A stretch of 64,000 nucleotides of DNA, from contig JBBSAM010000010.1 of the NCBI GenBank assembly GCA_038252255.1, positions 1 through 64,000 on the forward strand, written 5' to 3'. Positions 17,001 to 25,610 of the stretch are shown one piece after another. A model generated the notes under the pieces. That model searched no databases. It saw nothing but the letters and a program-made list of their open reading frames with translations, and was not told the origin of the DNA. A program made the position numbers and the translations under genes. Numbering within the stretch: position 1 is the stretch's first letter; every line of letters starts with the position of its first letter. The stretch is from Chersky-806 sp038252255. GTDB lineage: Bacteria > Actinomycetota > Acidimicrobiia > IMCC26256 > JAENVU01.

Positions 17001-18326
17001 ATGCGAGTGACGACATCAATTCGAATGAATCATCGGCGCTCGGGACGCATCGCCGTCATCGTGCTGCCGATAGCGCTGGCAACCACGGCGTTCACTGGGG
17101 CTGCGAGTGGTGCCGCCGCCAGCCCGGCCGCGTGCACGACCGCCGCGCCGACGATCGGCCACGGCCTGTCCCCGAGCGTCGTCGGCACGGTCTACGACGT
17201 GCCCACCTCCATCGATCCGACCGGCACGCGCGAAGTCTCCACCGAGCTCCAGAGCTGGCTCGTGAACGCAGTGCGATCGGGAACGCCCGACCGACCGAAC
17301 CTCATCCGCTTCCAGCCTGGTGGCCGTTACTGGGTCGACTACACGATCACCCTGCGCAAGCAGAGCGGCGGCGTACCAGGCGCGGTCTGGCACGATCTCC
17401 CGAAGTTCGCGCGGGACAACGTCAAGATCGACCTGAACGGCTCGACGCTCGAGCAGCGCACTACCCAGCCCTTCGCCAAGGGCAAGGTGGTCTACGACAA
17501 GCGCAAGCGCTGGGGTGACCCGATCCTGATGACGGGTGGCGCCACCGGAGTGGAGATCACGAACGGCACCCTCAAGGGTGCGAGTGCGACTGCGCGGTAC
17601 CAACCGGCGTTCGAGGAGTGGGCCGGGATCAAGCTCAGCAGCCAGCGGAACGACGGCGTACCAGTCCGGGCGATCTGGATCCACAACGTCAGCATCCGAA
17701 ACGTGTTCGGGGACTTCGTCAACATCTCGGCCGGCACGTCGACGGCCGAGACGGTCGCGGACGTGCTCATCGAGGACAACCAGATGACGGTCGCCGGCCG
17801 GCAGGGCATCGTCCTGAACGGGGGAACCAACCTCGTGATCCGGCACAACGACATCCGGAACACCGCGCACGTCAACTTCGACTCGGAGCCGAAGGCGGGG
17901 CAGGGATTCGAGGGCGTGAGCATCTCGGAGAACACCGGGAACGCGAGCCACTGGGGCTACTTCCAGTTCTCCGGGCCGAACCGGGCCACGGCGTCAGACC
18001 TCAGCATCGTGGGGAACACGATCACGAACGGCAACTTCAGGGTCAAGGTCGGCGGGCGCAAGCTGGATCTCCGCCGGTGCTTCGTGTTCTCGGGCAACCG
18101 CAACCTCGGGCCCGACGAGTACACGAAGAGCCTGATCTACAAGCACCTCGTCCGGGTCGCCTACTGGGACGACGTGACGATCGACCACAACGTCGACCGC
18201 CTGCGCCCGGAGCGGGACCTCACCGCGGTCGACCTCGAGGGATCGACCAACACGTCGATCACCGGGAACACCTGGCTCGGTGCGCTCGACAACCAGTGCC
18301 CGAACGGTCTCTGCCCGGCGCCGTGA
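17001..18326 (+). CDS. secreted right-handed beta-helix (pectate lyase-fold) protein
   Basis: The 441-residue protein starts with a basic region and a hydrophobic Sec signal peptide (RSGRIAVIVLPIALATTAF), with likely cleavage after about residue 40. The body is made of repeated strand-turn units with asparagine and glycine turns (IEDNQMTVAG, IVLNGGTNLVIRHNDIRN, LSIVGNTITNGNFRV, TSITGNTWLG), typical of parallel beta-helix carbohydrate-active proteins. I cannot identify catalytic residues or substrate. The ATG at 17001 has a clear GGGGGAA ribosome site; an in-frame ATG lies 24 bases later. A 164-base gap with a GC-rich inverted repeat precedes it. Confidence 0.75.
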   Translation: MRVTTSIRMNHRRSGRIAVIVLPIALATTAFTGAASGAAASPAACTTAAPTIGHGLSPSVVGTVYDVPTSIDPTGTREVSTELQSWLVNAVRSGTPDRPNLIRFQPGGRYWVDYTITLRKQSGGVPGAVWHDLPKFARDNVKIDLNGSTLEQRTTQPFAKGKVVYDKRKRWGDPILMTGGATGVEITNGTLKGASATARYQPAFEEWAGIKLSSQRNDGVPVRAIWIHNVSIRNVFGDFVNISAGTSTAETVADVLIEDNQMTVAGRQGIVLNGGTNLVIRHNDIRNTAHVNFDSEPKAGQGFEGVSISENTGNASHWGYFQFSGPNRATASDLSIVGNTITNGNFRVKVGGRKLDLRRCFVFSGNRNLGPDEYTKSLIYKHLVRVAYWDDVTIDHNVDRLRPERDLTAVDLEGSTNTSITGNTWLGALDNQCPNGLCPAP

Positions 18327-18372
18327 CGTAGGGCCGCGAGGCGATTGGTGATGGACCGCCACGTACGGCGCG

Positions 18373-18378
18373 TAACCT
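18373..18378 (+). promoter_or_regulatory. -10 element of leaderless promoter (flippase-like gene)
   Basis: TAACCT is followed by exactly six bases and then the GTG start at 18385. This is the same spacing seen at tyrS, def and the DUF1990 gene. Confidence 0.5.
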
Positions 18379-18384
18379 CGTTCG

Positions 18385-19407
18385 GTGGCGATGGACGCAA
18401 GCGCGCATGCGAAGGCGCGGCGACGCCTGGTCGGGCGCGCGGTGTTCATGGTGGTCACGCTCATCGCGTTCTACTTCGTGCTGCCCGGCCTGCTCGCGAC
18501 GTTCGACGCCCTCCCCCGGCTCCGGGACGTCTACCCGGCCTGGTTCGTCGTGGTGCTGTTCCTCGAAGCGGGGAGCTTCATGTCGATCTGGGAGCTGCAA
18601 CGCATCGCGCTCGGCGCGACCGGTTGGTTTGACGTCGCGTGCTCGCACACGGCCGGCAACGCCGTCGGCCGGGCGGTGCCGGGTGGGGTTGCAGCCGGCG
18701 GCGCGCTGCAGCTGAAGATGCTCGCCCAAGCCGGGTTCGACATCCCTACCGCGACCACCGCGCTCGCCGCCTCGGGTCTCCTCTCGACCGCCATCCTCTT
18801 CGCGCTCCCGGTGCTGGCGCTCCCGGCCGTCCCCTTCGTCGCGATCAATCAGCAGCTCGTCGAGGGCGCGCTCCTCGCCGTGTTCCTGTTCTTCGTGTTG
18901 TTCGCGTTCTCCGCCTGGATGATCCGCTCCGACCGCGCCGTCGCCACGGTGGGTCGAACCGTCGGTTGGGTCGCGGCCAAGTTCCACATCGGTGACGGCT
19001 CGGACCTGGGCGAGCGGGTCGTCGAGTCACGGAACACGATTCGCCGCGCCCTGCGGTATTCGTGGAAGCGCGCGGTACCGGCGGCGGCGGCCAACCAGCT
19101 CTTCGACTTCCTGGCCCTCGAAGCGAGCCTGCTCGCGGTCGGCGCGTCGGTGGATCCCCTGCTCGTGCTGCTCGCCTACGTCGCGGCAGCCACGCTGTCC
19201 ATGATCCCGATCACACCCGGTGGCCTGGGCTTCGTGGAAGCCGGTCTCGCCGGTGTGCTCGCCCTCGCGGGCGCGTCACCGGACGAGGCCGTGCTCGCCA
19301 CGCTGCTCTACCGCCTCTTCTCGTACTGGCTGCCGCTTCCCCTGGGGCTCGGAGCGTCGATCTGGTTCTCTCGGCGCCACCGCGTCGAGCGCGTGCGCGC
19401 GACCTGA
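18385..19407 (+). CDS. flippase-like integral membrane protein (LPG synthase transmembrane-domain family)
   Basis: The 340-residue protein has about eight hydrophobic segments and the blocks AGNAVGRAVPGGVAAGGALQ and IPITPGGLGFVEAGLAGVLA, which mark the lysylphosphatidylglycerol synthase transmembrane/UPF0104 flippase-like family. These proteins are proposed to move lipids or lipid-linked molecules across the membrane; the aminoacyltransferase domain of MprF is absent. GTG 18385 (or ATG 18391) is used, six bases after a TAACCT box. It ends head-on against the thioesterase gene, with the two stop codons directly adjacent. Confidence 0.8.
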   Translation: MAMDASAHAKARRRLVGRAVFMVVTLIAFYFVLPGLLATFDALPRLRDVYPAWFVVVLFLEAGSFMSIWELQRIALGATGWFDVACSHTAGNAVGRAVPGGVAAGGALQLKMLAQAGFDIPTATTALAASGLLSTAILFALPVLALPAVPFVAINQQLVEGALLAVFLFFVLFAFSAWMIRSDRAVATVGRTVGWVAAKFHIGDGSDLGERVVESRNTIRRALRYSWKRAVPAAAANQLFDFLALEASLLAVGASVDPLLVLLAYVAAATLSMIPITPGGLGFVEAGLAGVLALAGASPDEAVLATLLYRLFSYWLPLPLGLGASIWFSRRHRVERVRAT

Positions 19408-19821
19408 TCACGAGCGGGCGAGCACTCCTTCGAGCCGCGCGCGGACCTCGGTCGGGATCGGCGCCGACTCATGGGTCGAGGGCTTCACGTTCACGTAGGT
19501 GATGACTCCGGTGCACACGGCCCGGTCTTCCACCCTCGCCCGATAGCGAACATCGAAGGACTTCGTGCCCAGCCGCACGGGCTCCGTGACGATCTCCACG
19601 ACGTCGTCGAAACCGGCCGGGCCCTCCCACTCGAGGACTGCCTTCACGATCATCACGTCGAACTCGCCGAAGAACGCTTCCTTCGGTGTGTATCCGAGCC
19701 ATTCGAAGAAGCGTGTGCACGCATCGTCGAAGTAGGTGAGCCAGTGCGCATTGAACACGACGCCCTGCTGATCGACCTCGGCGTAGCGCGGTCGGATCCG
19801 GTGAACGAACGGCGCGCTCAA
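19408..19821 (-). CDS. acyl-CoA thioesterase (4-hydroxybenzoyl-CoA thioesterase/YbgC-like)
   Basis: The 137-residue hot-dog protein has the family pattern RPRYAEVDQQGVVFNAHWLTYFDDACTRFFE, with the catalytic aspartate in the D-x-x-G-V-V-x-N loop, and the later strand KSFDVRYRARV. Such enzymes hydrolyse acyl-CoA thioesters. A TTG at 19821, four bases after the pheT stop, is the best start because the family N-terminus begins here. It is probably the last gene of the pheST transcript. Confidence 0.85.
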   Translation of the reverse strand: MSAPFVHRIRPRYAEVDQQGVVFNAHWLTYFDDACTRFFEWLGYTPKEAFFGEFDVMIVKAVLEWEGPAGFDDVVEIVTEPVRLGTKSFDVRYRARVEDRAVCTGVITYVNVKPSTHESAPIPTEVRARLEGVLARS

Positions 19822-19825
19822 TCCG

Positions 19826-22219
19826 TCATCCGCGCAGCTCGGCCCGGTGGGCGCGGGTCACCGCGTCGATCGCGGATTGCCGCAGCTCGCCGATCTCGAC
19901 GTCGGTGAGCGTGTGGTCCGCGGCCCGGAGCCGGAGCGCAATCGCCAGGCTGCGGCGACGAGCGCCGAGCGAATCCGATCGGAACTCGTCGAAGGCCCGG
20001 ACGGCTTCGAGCACGTCACCCAGCGTCGTGCGCAACGTCTGCTCGACATCCGCCGCGGGCACGGTGTCCTCCAGCACGAACGCGAGATCGATGTTGGACG
20101 CCGGAAACCTGGAAAGCGAGTGGAACGTCCGGTCGCGTCGCTTCCCGTGCAGGAGGCCGTCGATGTCGAGCTCGAACGCCACCGCGCCGGCCGGGACACC
20201 GAAGGCATCCGGGACGCTCGGCGCGAGCGCGCCGACATGGCCGATCGCGGTGCCGTCCACGGTGATCACCGCGGCCCGGGCCGCATCGAATCCCGGAGCC
20301 GGCCCCGCCACGAGCCGAAGATCGACGAGCTCGAGCGCCTCCGCGAGGGCCTCGAGCACATCGACCGCGTCGTACACGTCGACGGGCCGATCGGGCTCGA
20401 TCGGGGAGCGCAGCACCGTGCCCGTCAGCAGCAGCGCGAGGTGGTCGCGCTCATCGGGCAGCAGCTGTCGCTTCGGTGGGGCGGCGAAGACATGGCCCAG
20501 CTCGAAGAGCGTGAGGTCGACGAGAGCCTGGCCGGCGTTGAACCCGGCCGCCTTCAAGAGACCCGGAAGGATGGCGGGGCGCAGGAGCGGCTCTTCGGCC
20601 CGGAGCGCGTTCGTCACCTCGACCGTGGCATCGAGCGGAAGACCGAATCGCTCCAGGTCCGCGGGGGCGATGAGCGGAACGGTCAACGCCTCGGCCGCGC
20701 CGGCACCGACGAGCACGTCGGCGATCAGCCGGCGTTCCCGCTGGCGCACCGTGAGGCCCCCGCCACCGGCGCCGGTCGTGTGGGGAAGCGTGCGCGGGAT
20801 CTCGTTGAGACCGACCCGACGCGCCACCTCCTCCACGATGTCGATCTCGCGGGAGAGGTCGGGACGGAAAGTCGGCGCGATCGCCACGAAGTCCTCCGCG
20901 TCACCCTCGATCCCGATCGCGAGCGGACGTAGAGCGTCCTTGACCCGTGCCGCGCCGAGCTCGAGTCCGAGCACCGCTTCGACCCGCGCGGTCCGCACCG
21001 AGATGCGTGCCGGCACGACGGGGACCGGATACTGGTCGATGGGATCGGGAGCGACACGCCCGGACGCGACCTGCTGCAACAGCTCGGCCGCTCGGGCGGA
21101 GCCGGCCAGCACGCCGTTCGGATCCACACCACGCTCGAACCGCGCGCTCGACTCGGAGCGCAGCCCGAGTCGCTTCGACGAGCGCGAGATCCCCATCGGC
21201 TGGAAGTACGCCGCCTCCAGGAGGATCTCCTTCGTGCCGTCGTGCACCTCCGCCTCGGCGCCGCCCATGATCCCCGCGATGGCCTGCGGCCGGCGGTCGG
21301 CACCGCAGACCAGGAGGTCCTCGGCGGTCAGCGTCCGCTCGACCCCGTCGAGGGTCGTCATCTTCTCGCCCGCCTCTGCCAGGCGCACCACGATGCCCCG
21401 GCCGGGCAGGCGGTCGAGGTCGAACGCGTGGAGCGGTTGGCCCCGCTCGAGCAACACGTAATTGGTGACGTCGACGACGTTCGAGATCGGTCGCATCCCG
21501 GCCAGCGTGAGCCGGCGCACCATCCAGGCGGGCGAGTCGCCCATCGTCACCGCGACCCTTCGGGCCGTGAAGCGCGGGCAACGTTCGCCGTCGTCGACGA
21601 CAACGGTGATGTCGGAAGCCGTCGGCGCGCCGGACTCGTGCACGACCGGTTCGGGCACGTTCAAGGGAAGGCCGAAGTGCGCGGCCAGATCGCGCGCCAC
21701 GCCGACGATGGACATGGCGTCGGGCCGGTTCGGTGTGATCGCGAGATCGAACACCACGTCGTTGAGGCCGAGGATGTCGCGGATGTCCGTGCCGAGCTCG
21801 GTATCGGGGTCGAGGCCGAGTATCCCCGAGTGATCGTCGCCGAGGCCGAGCTCCTTCGGCGAGCAGAGCATGCCGTCCGAGACGACGCCGCGGATCTTGC
21901 GCCGTTCGAGGGTGAAGCCGCCCGGCAACGTCGCTCCCGACGGCGCGTAGGGCATCACCATCCCGGTGACGACGTTCGGCGCGCCGCAGACGACCGTGGT
22001 GGTACCCGATCCGAAGTCGACGTCGACGAGCTGGAGCTTGTCGGCGTCGGGATGCTTGCGCACGTCGAGCGCCTTGGCCGCCTTGACGCCGTTGATCTCG
22101 CGTCCGGGCGCGTCGAGCTCCTCCACCTCGAGCCCGAGCCGGTCGAGCGCCTCGGCGATCGCGAGGGGATCGGCCTCGACCGGCGTGAGCTCACGGATCC
22201 AGGACAGGGGCGCGCGCAC
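19826..22219 (-). CDS. pheT: phenylalanyl-tRNA synthetase beta subunit
   Basis: PheT forms the alpha2-beta2 enzyme with PheS and carries editing and tRNA-binding domains. The 797-residue chain shows the N-terminal EMAP/OB-type tRNA-binding domain (about residues 40-150), the B3/B4 editing region, B5, a catalytic-like core, and a C-terminal FDX-ACB anticodon domain (FHSLSRFPASNIDLAFVLEDTV). GTG 22219 begins 9 bases after the pheS stop. Length is usual for the family. Confidence 0.97.
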   Translation of the reverse strand: MRAPLSWIRELTPVEADPLAIAEALDRLGLEVEELDAPGREINGVKAAKALDVRKHPDADKLQLVDVDFGSGTTTVVCGAPNVVTGMVMPYAPSGATLPGGFTLERRKIRGVVSDGMLCSPKELGLGDDHSGILGLDPDTELGTDIRDILGLNDVVFDLAITPNRPDAMSIVGVARDLAAHFGLPLNVPEPVVHESGAPTASDITVVVDDGERCPRFTARRVAVTMGDSPAWMVRRLTLAGMRPISNVVDVTNYVLLERGQPLHAFDLDRLPGRGIVVRLAEAGEKMTTLDGVERTLTAEDLLVCGADRRPQAIAGIMGGAEAEVHDGTKEILLEAAYFQPMGISRSSKRLGLRSESSARFERGVDPNGVLAGSARAAELLQQVASGRVAPDPIDQYPVPVVPARISVRTARVEAVLGLELGAARVKDALRPLAIGIEGDAEDFVAIAPTFRPDLSREIDIVEEVARRVGLNEIPRTLPHTTGAGGGGLTVRQRERRLIADVLVGAGAAEALTVPLIAPADLERFGLPLDATVEVTNALRAEEPLLRPAILPGLLKAAGFNAGQALVDLTLFELGHVFAAPPKRQLLPDERDHLALLLTGTVLRSPIEPDRPVDVYDAVDVLEALAEALELVDLRLVAGPAPGFDAARAAVITVDGTAIGHVGALAPSVPDAFGVPAGAVAFELDIDGLLHGKRRDRTFHSLSRFPASNIDLAFVLEDTVPAADVEQTLRTTLGDVLEAVRAFDEFRSDSLGARRRSLAIALRLRAADHTLTDVEIGELRQSAIDAVTRAHRAELRG

Positions 22220-22228
22220 AGACAGCTC

Positions 22229-23254
22229 TCAGTACCGGGTGAGGAAGCGGATGTCGTTGTCGAAGAACGTCTTGATGGGCTCGACGCCGTACCGCAGCAT
22301 CGGCATCCGCTCGAGCCCGAACCCGAAGGCGAACCCGGTGAACTCCTCGGGATCGATGCCGACCGCTTCGAACACGTTCGGGTCCACCATCCCGCAACCA
22401 CCGAGCTCGATCCACCCGGTCTTCGAGCAGACGCGGCACCCCGCGCCGTCGCAGAACACGCAGGTGATCGCGAACTCCGCCGACGGTTCGGTGAACGGGA
22501 AGTAGGAAGGGATGAGCCGCGACTTCAGCTTCTTGCCGAAGTACGCGCTCGTGAACGCCTCGAGGGTGCCCGCCAGATCGCCGAACGTGATGCCCCGATC
22601 GACCGCCAGCCCCTCGATCTGGTGGAACACGGGTGAGTGGCGCGCGTCGAGCGTCTCGTTGCGGTAGGTGCGGCCCGGCATCACGGAGTAGATCGGCGGC
22701 TTCTGGGTCTCCATCACCCGGATCTGCACCGGCGAGGTGTGCGTGCGCAGCAGCACCTGCTCCGGCTCCCCCAGGTTGACGTAGATCGTGTCCTGCATCG
22801 CCCGGGCGGGGTGGCCGGGCGGGAAGTTCAACGCCTGGAAGTTGTGCCAGTCGTCCTCGACCTCGGGGCCCTCCTCCACCTTGTACCCGAGGCTCACGAA
22901 CACGTCCTCGAGCTCGCGCTGGCACTGCGTGACGAGATGGAGGTGACCGCGGGCCCGTCCGTGACCGCCGAGCGTCAGGTCGAGCGGCGGCTCGTCGGAT
23001 CCGGCCGGGGCGAGCTCACCCCGGCGCGCGTCGATCGCCTCGGCGACTGCGGCGGTGAACTCCGAGACCGCCTTGCCGACGATCGGCTTCTGGTCCGCAG
23101 GCAGCTCCTTGATCGACTGCTTGACCCGTGCCGCGGCCGAGCTCTTGCCGGTGAGCGCACGCCGGACGCCGTCCAGCTCGTCGAGCGAGCCGGCCCCGGC
23201 AACGGCCGCCCGCGCCGCGTCGAGATCGAGCTCGGCGGACGGATCAGCAGGCAT
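22229..23254 (-). CDS. pheS: phenylalanyl-tRNA synthetase alpha subunit
   Basis: PheS is the catalytic class II subunit. The 341-residue protein has an N-terminal coiled-coil arm, then motif 2 (PGRTYRNETLDARHSPVFHQIEG) and motif 3 (FGFGLERMPMLRYG). A four-cysteine cluster CVFCDGAGCRVC in the catalytic domain resembles the zinc-type insertion present in some bacterial PheS proteins. A TAGACT box lies 9 bases before ATG 23254, so a promoter with a very short leader is possible here. The neighbours upstream are the RNA methyltransferase and ribosomal protein genes, as in Mycobacterium. Confidence 0.97.
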   Translation of the reverse strand: MPADPSAELDLDAARAAVAGAGSLDELDGVRRALTGKSSAAARVKQSIKELPADQKPIVGKAVSEFTAAVAEAIDARRGELAPAGSDEPPLDLTLGGHGRARGHLHLVTQCQRELEDVFVSLGYKVEEGPEVEDDWHNFQALNFPPGHPARAMQDTIYVNLGEPEQVLLRTHTSPVQIRVMETQKPPIYSVMPGRTYRNETLDARHSPVFHQIEGLAVDRGITFGDLAGTLEAFTSAYFGKKLKSRLIPSYFPFTEPSAEFAITCVFCDGAGCRVCSKTGWIELGGCGMVDPNVFEAVGIDPEEFTGFAFGFGLERMPMLRYGVEPIKTFFDNDIRFLTRY

Positions 23255-23317
23255 GAATTCGGCAGTCTAGAGAGCGACTCCCCCGCTCCCCGGTTGATTC
23301 GTCCGGCCGGCCCGAGA

Positions 23318-24154
23318 TCATCTCGCAGTGGTGCGCTGGCGAGCCGCTTCGAAGGTGAGCACCGTCCCGGCCATCGCGACGTTGAGGCTCTCGACTGCAC
23401 CGGCCATCGGGATCGAGACCTGGCCGTCGACGTGCTCGAGGACCCGCTCGGAGAGACCGTGGGCCTCGTTGCCGAGCACGAATGCGGTCGGCCCGGTGAG
23501 GTCGAGGGTGAACAGGGAGGTGCCGCCGGCGGTCGCGCCGTAGCGCTTCCTCCCCTGCGCGGCGAGCTCGGCGAGCACGGGCACCGGATCGCCGGGTTCC
23601 CCTGCTCCCCCCGTCCCGCGCCGCTCGACGATCGGGATTCCCAGCACGGAGCCGCCCGACGCCCGCACCACCTTCGGGTTGTAGACGTCGACGGACTCAC
23701 CGCAACAGACGACCCCTGCCGCGCCGGAGGCCTCCGCGCTCCGCAGCAGCGTCCCCAGGTTGCCCGGATCGGCGATGCCCACGGCCACGAGCACCGGCCC
23801 GTCGCCGCTCAAGTCGCCGATCGCGGGCCGGCGCGGGATCACCGCGACCGCGAGCACCGGCTGGGGCGTGCGCGTCGAGCCGAGCTTCTCGAGCACACCC
23901 TCCTTCAGATCGAAGAGCGCGACGTCGTCGTCTCGCGGCAGGTCGAGCAACGCGTGGAACGACGCACGTGCGCCGGGACCGAGAAAGATCGCGTCAAAGG
24001 TCGCGCCGCGGCGCAACGCGTCGGCTACGAGCTTCGGACCTTCCAGCACGAATGCGGACTCCGCCGCGCGCGCCGACGGGTCGCGCAGCAGCATCCGCAG
24101 TCGCTTGATCTCGTTGTGCCTCGGGCCCAGCGCTTCCGGCCCGCTGCGGGTCAC
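23318..24154 (-). CDS. TrmH/SpoU-family RNA 2'-O-methyltransferase
   Basis: The 278-residue protein has an N-terminal substrate-binding domain (RHNEIKRLRMLLRD) and a C-terminal SPOUT knot with the three family motifs: GIADPGNLGTLLRSAEASG, AFVLGNEAHGLS and IPMAGAVESLNVAMAG. It should methylate a ribose in rRNA or tRNA using S-adenosylmethionine; the target cannot be told. The same gene sits after rplT in Mycobacterium (there named tsnR). GTG 24154 overlaps the rplT stop by four bases. Confidence 0.92.
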   Translation of the reverse strand: MTRSGPEALGPRHNEIKRLRMLLRDPSARAAESAFVLEGPKLVADALRRGATFDAIFLGPGARASFHALLDLPRDDDVALFDLKEGVLEKLGSTRTPQPVLAVAVIPRRPAIGDLSGDGPVLVAVGIADPGNLGTLLRSAEASGAAGVVCCGESVDVYNPKVVRASGGSVLGIPIVERRGTGGAGEPGDPVPVLAELAAQGRKRYGATAGGTSLFTLDLTGPTAFVLGNEAHGLSERVLEHVDGQVSIPMAGAVESLNVAMAGTVLTFEAARQRTTAR

Positions 24155-24513
24155 GCCGCTTCGAGGGCCTCGCGAGCCGTGCTCACCAGCGCGCCGAACG
24201 CCTCGGAATCGCGCACCGCGAGGTCGGCGAGCACCTTGCGGTCCACCTCGACCTCGGCCGCCTTCAGGCCGGCGATGAAGCGGGAGTAGCTGATGCCCTC
24301 CTGGCGGCAGGCCGCGTTGATCCGCACGATCCAGAGCTTGCGGAAGTCGCCCTTGCGGGCGCGCCGGTCACGGAAGGCGTAGTTGCCCGAGTGCATGACC
24401 TGCTCGTTGGCCTTGCGGAAGTGCCGGCTCCGCGAGCCGGAGTACCCCTCGGCCTTCTCCAGCACCGCCCGGCGGTGCTTCTTGCCCTGGACTGCGCGCT
24501 TGACGCGTGCCAT
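24151..24513 (-). CDS. rplT: 50S ribosomal protein L20
   Basis: L20 binds 23S rRNA early in large-subunit assembly and in several bacteria represses its own operon. The 120-residue sequence is typical: MARVKRAVQGKKHRRAVLEKA, GNYAFRDRRARKGDFRKLWI and RINAACRQEGISYSRFI. It is 40 bases downstream of rpmI in the infC-rpmI-rplT order and overlaps the methyltransferase gene. Confidence 0.98.
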   Translation of the reverse strand: MARVKRAVQGKKHRRAVLEKAEGYSGSRSRHFRKANEQVMHSGNYAFRDRRARKGDFRKLWIVRINAACRQEGISYSRFIAGLKAAEVEVDRKVLADLAVRDSEAFGALVSTAREALEAA

Positions 24514-24553
24514 GACTCCCTTTCCCTCGTCTTCGTCGGGTGCGGACCGCCGA

Positions 24554-24751
24554 TCAGGCGCGTCCCAACATGCGCTCGACGTGCTTCTTGTCGCCGCCGG
24601 TGACCTCGGCGCCGCGGCCGAGCCGGCGGGTGCGCCGGCTGGACTTCTTTTCGAGCAGGTGCGACCGGAAAGCCTTGCGGCGCCGGACCTTGCCGGTACC
24701 GGTGACCTTGAAGCGCTTCGCGGCGCCCCGGTGTGTCTTGACCTTCGGCAT
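24554..24751 (-). CDS. rpmI: 50S ribosomal protein L35
   Basis: L35 is a small 23S-binding ribosomal protein. The 65 residues match the family: MPKVKTHRGAAKRFKVTGTGKV and the C-terminal DKKHVERMLGRA. It starts 3 bases after the infC stop, so translation is probably coupled. Confidence 0.97.
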   Translation of the reverse strand: MPKVKTHRGAAKRFKVTGTGKVRRRKAFRSHLLEKKSSRRTRRLGRGAEVTGGDKKHVERMLGRA

Positions 24752-24754
24752 CTC

Positions 24755-25360
24755 TCAGGCTCCCTGGGTGGGGGTCGGCTCCGACGCTGGTGCGGGCTCC
24801 GGTGCGTGTGCCCCGTCGGTGACCTTCTTGGTGTTGGTCTTGGGCTTCTTGGTCGGGTGCAGGACCATCGTCATGTTGCGACCGTCCTGGCGGGGCGACG
24901 ACTCCACGATCGCCATCTCGGCGACGTCCTCGGCGATCTTGTTCAAGATCTTCAGCCCGAGCTCGGGGTGGGCCATCTCCCGACCACGGAACATGATCGT
25001 GAGCTTGACCTTGTTGCCCTCGCCCAGGAACCGCTGGACGTGCTTCATCTTGGTCGTGTAGTCGTGGCCGTCGATCTTCGGCCGGAACTTCATCTCCTTG
25101 ATGACGACGTTCGTGGCCTTCTTGCGCGACTCCTTGCGCCGCTGCTGCTGCTCGTACTGCCACCGCCGGTAATCCATGATCCGACAGACCGGCGGATCGG
25201 CGTTCGGTGCGACCTCGACGAGATCGAGCTCCTGCTCACGGGCTGTAGCGAGAGCCTGTGGCAGCGGGACCTTTCCGAGCTGTTCGCCGTCAGCGGCGAT
25301 CAGCAGCACTTCTCGTGCTCGGATGCGGTCGTTGATCCTTGCTTCTTCGGCGGCTGCGAT
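24755..25360 (-). CDS. infC: translation initiation factor IF-3
   Basis: IF-3 keeps ribosomal subunits apart and checks the start codon-initiator tRNA pairing. The protein has the N-terminal domain (INDRIRAREVLLIAADGEQLG), the basic linker rich in K and R, and the C-terminal domain (EMKFRPKIDGHDYTTK, IMFRGREMAHPELG, QDGRNMTMVL). The conserved RINDRIR segment lies upstream of the first ATG/GTG (GTG 25309), and no ATG, GTG or TTG precedes it in frame. I therefore place the start at ATC 25360 (201 residues), with AGGAAGG 10 bases upstream. Rare AUU/AUC starts are the known basis of infC autoregulation; M. tuberculosis-type IF-3 begins similarly. The exact codon is inferred. Confidence 0.93.
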   Translation of the reverse strand: MAAAEEARINDRIRAREVLLIAADGEQLGKVPLPQALATAREQELDLVEVAPNADPPVCRIMDYRRWQYEQQQRRKESRKKATNVVIKEMKFRPKIDGHDYTTKMKHVQRFLGEGNKVKLTIMFRGREMAHPELGLKILNKIAEDVAEMAIVESSPRQDGRNMTMVLHPTKKPKTNTKKVTDGAHAPEPAPASEPTPTQGA

Positions 25361-25387
25361 GCTGGCAACACCTTCCTCGATCGGCGC

Positions 25388-25408
25388 CCGCCTGCGCCTC
25401 GCAGGCGG
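25388..25408 (-). repeat. perfect hairpin in the infC leader
   Basis: CCGCCTGCG and its exact complement CGCAGGCGG flank three bases. It ends 27 bases before the proposed ATC start and about 10 bases before the AGGAAGG ribosome site. It could attenuate transcription or modulate ribosome access. Confidence 0.6.
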
Positions 25409-25601
25409 CGGTCACCTCAAAGGAAGCGTCCGCCGCGCGACCGTGGGCCGGTCGAAGGATGGACGACCCGGACTCGGTGACTTCGCATCTGAAGCGACTC
25501 TTGCGGCACTTCGGACACTTGCCCCGGCCGGGTGGGGCCACTACCACCGGCGCATGTGCGCGGATCGAGCGTCCCACTTCCCAACTTGATTGTCGTGGGA
25601 G

Positions 25602-25607
25602 GATACC
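25602..25607 (-). promoter_or_regulatory. candidate -10 element of the infC operon
   Basis: On the minus strand TATCCT lies in the 250-base gap before infC and would give a leader of about 235 bases. No strong -35 is present. Long structured leaders are common for infC-rpmI-rplT operons. Confidence 0.4.
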
Positions 25608-25610
25608 AGG

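Noticed and set aside
25361..25577. Minus-strand frame with CPKCRKSRFRC upstream of infC
   Set aside because: The cysteine motif is suggestive, but the frame runs on into infC out of frame, has no conserved fold after the motif and overlaps the structured leader; a chance frame is more likely.
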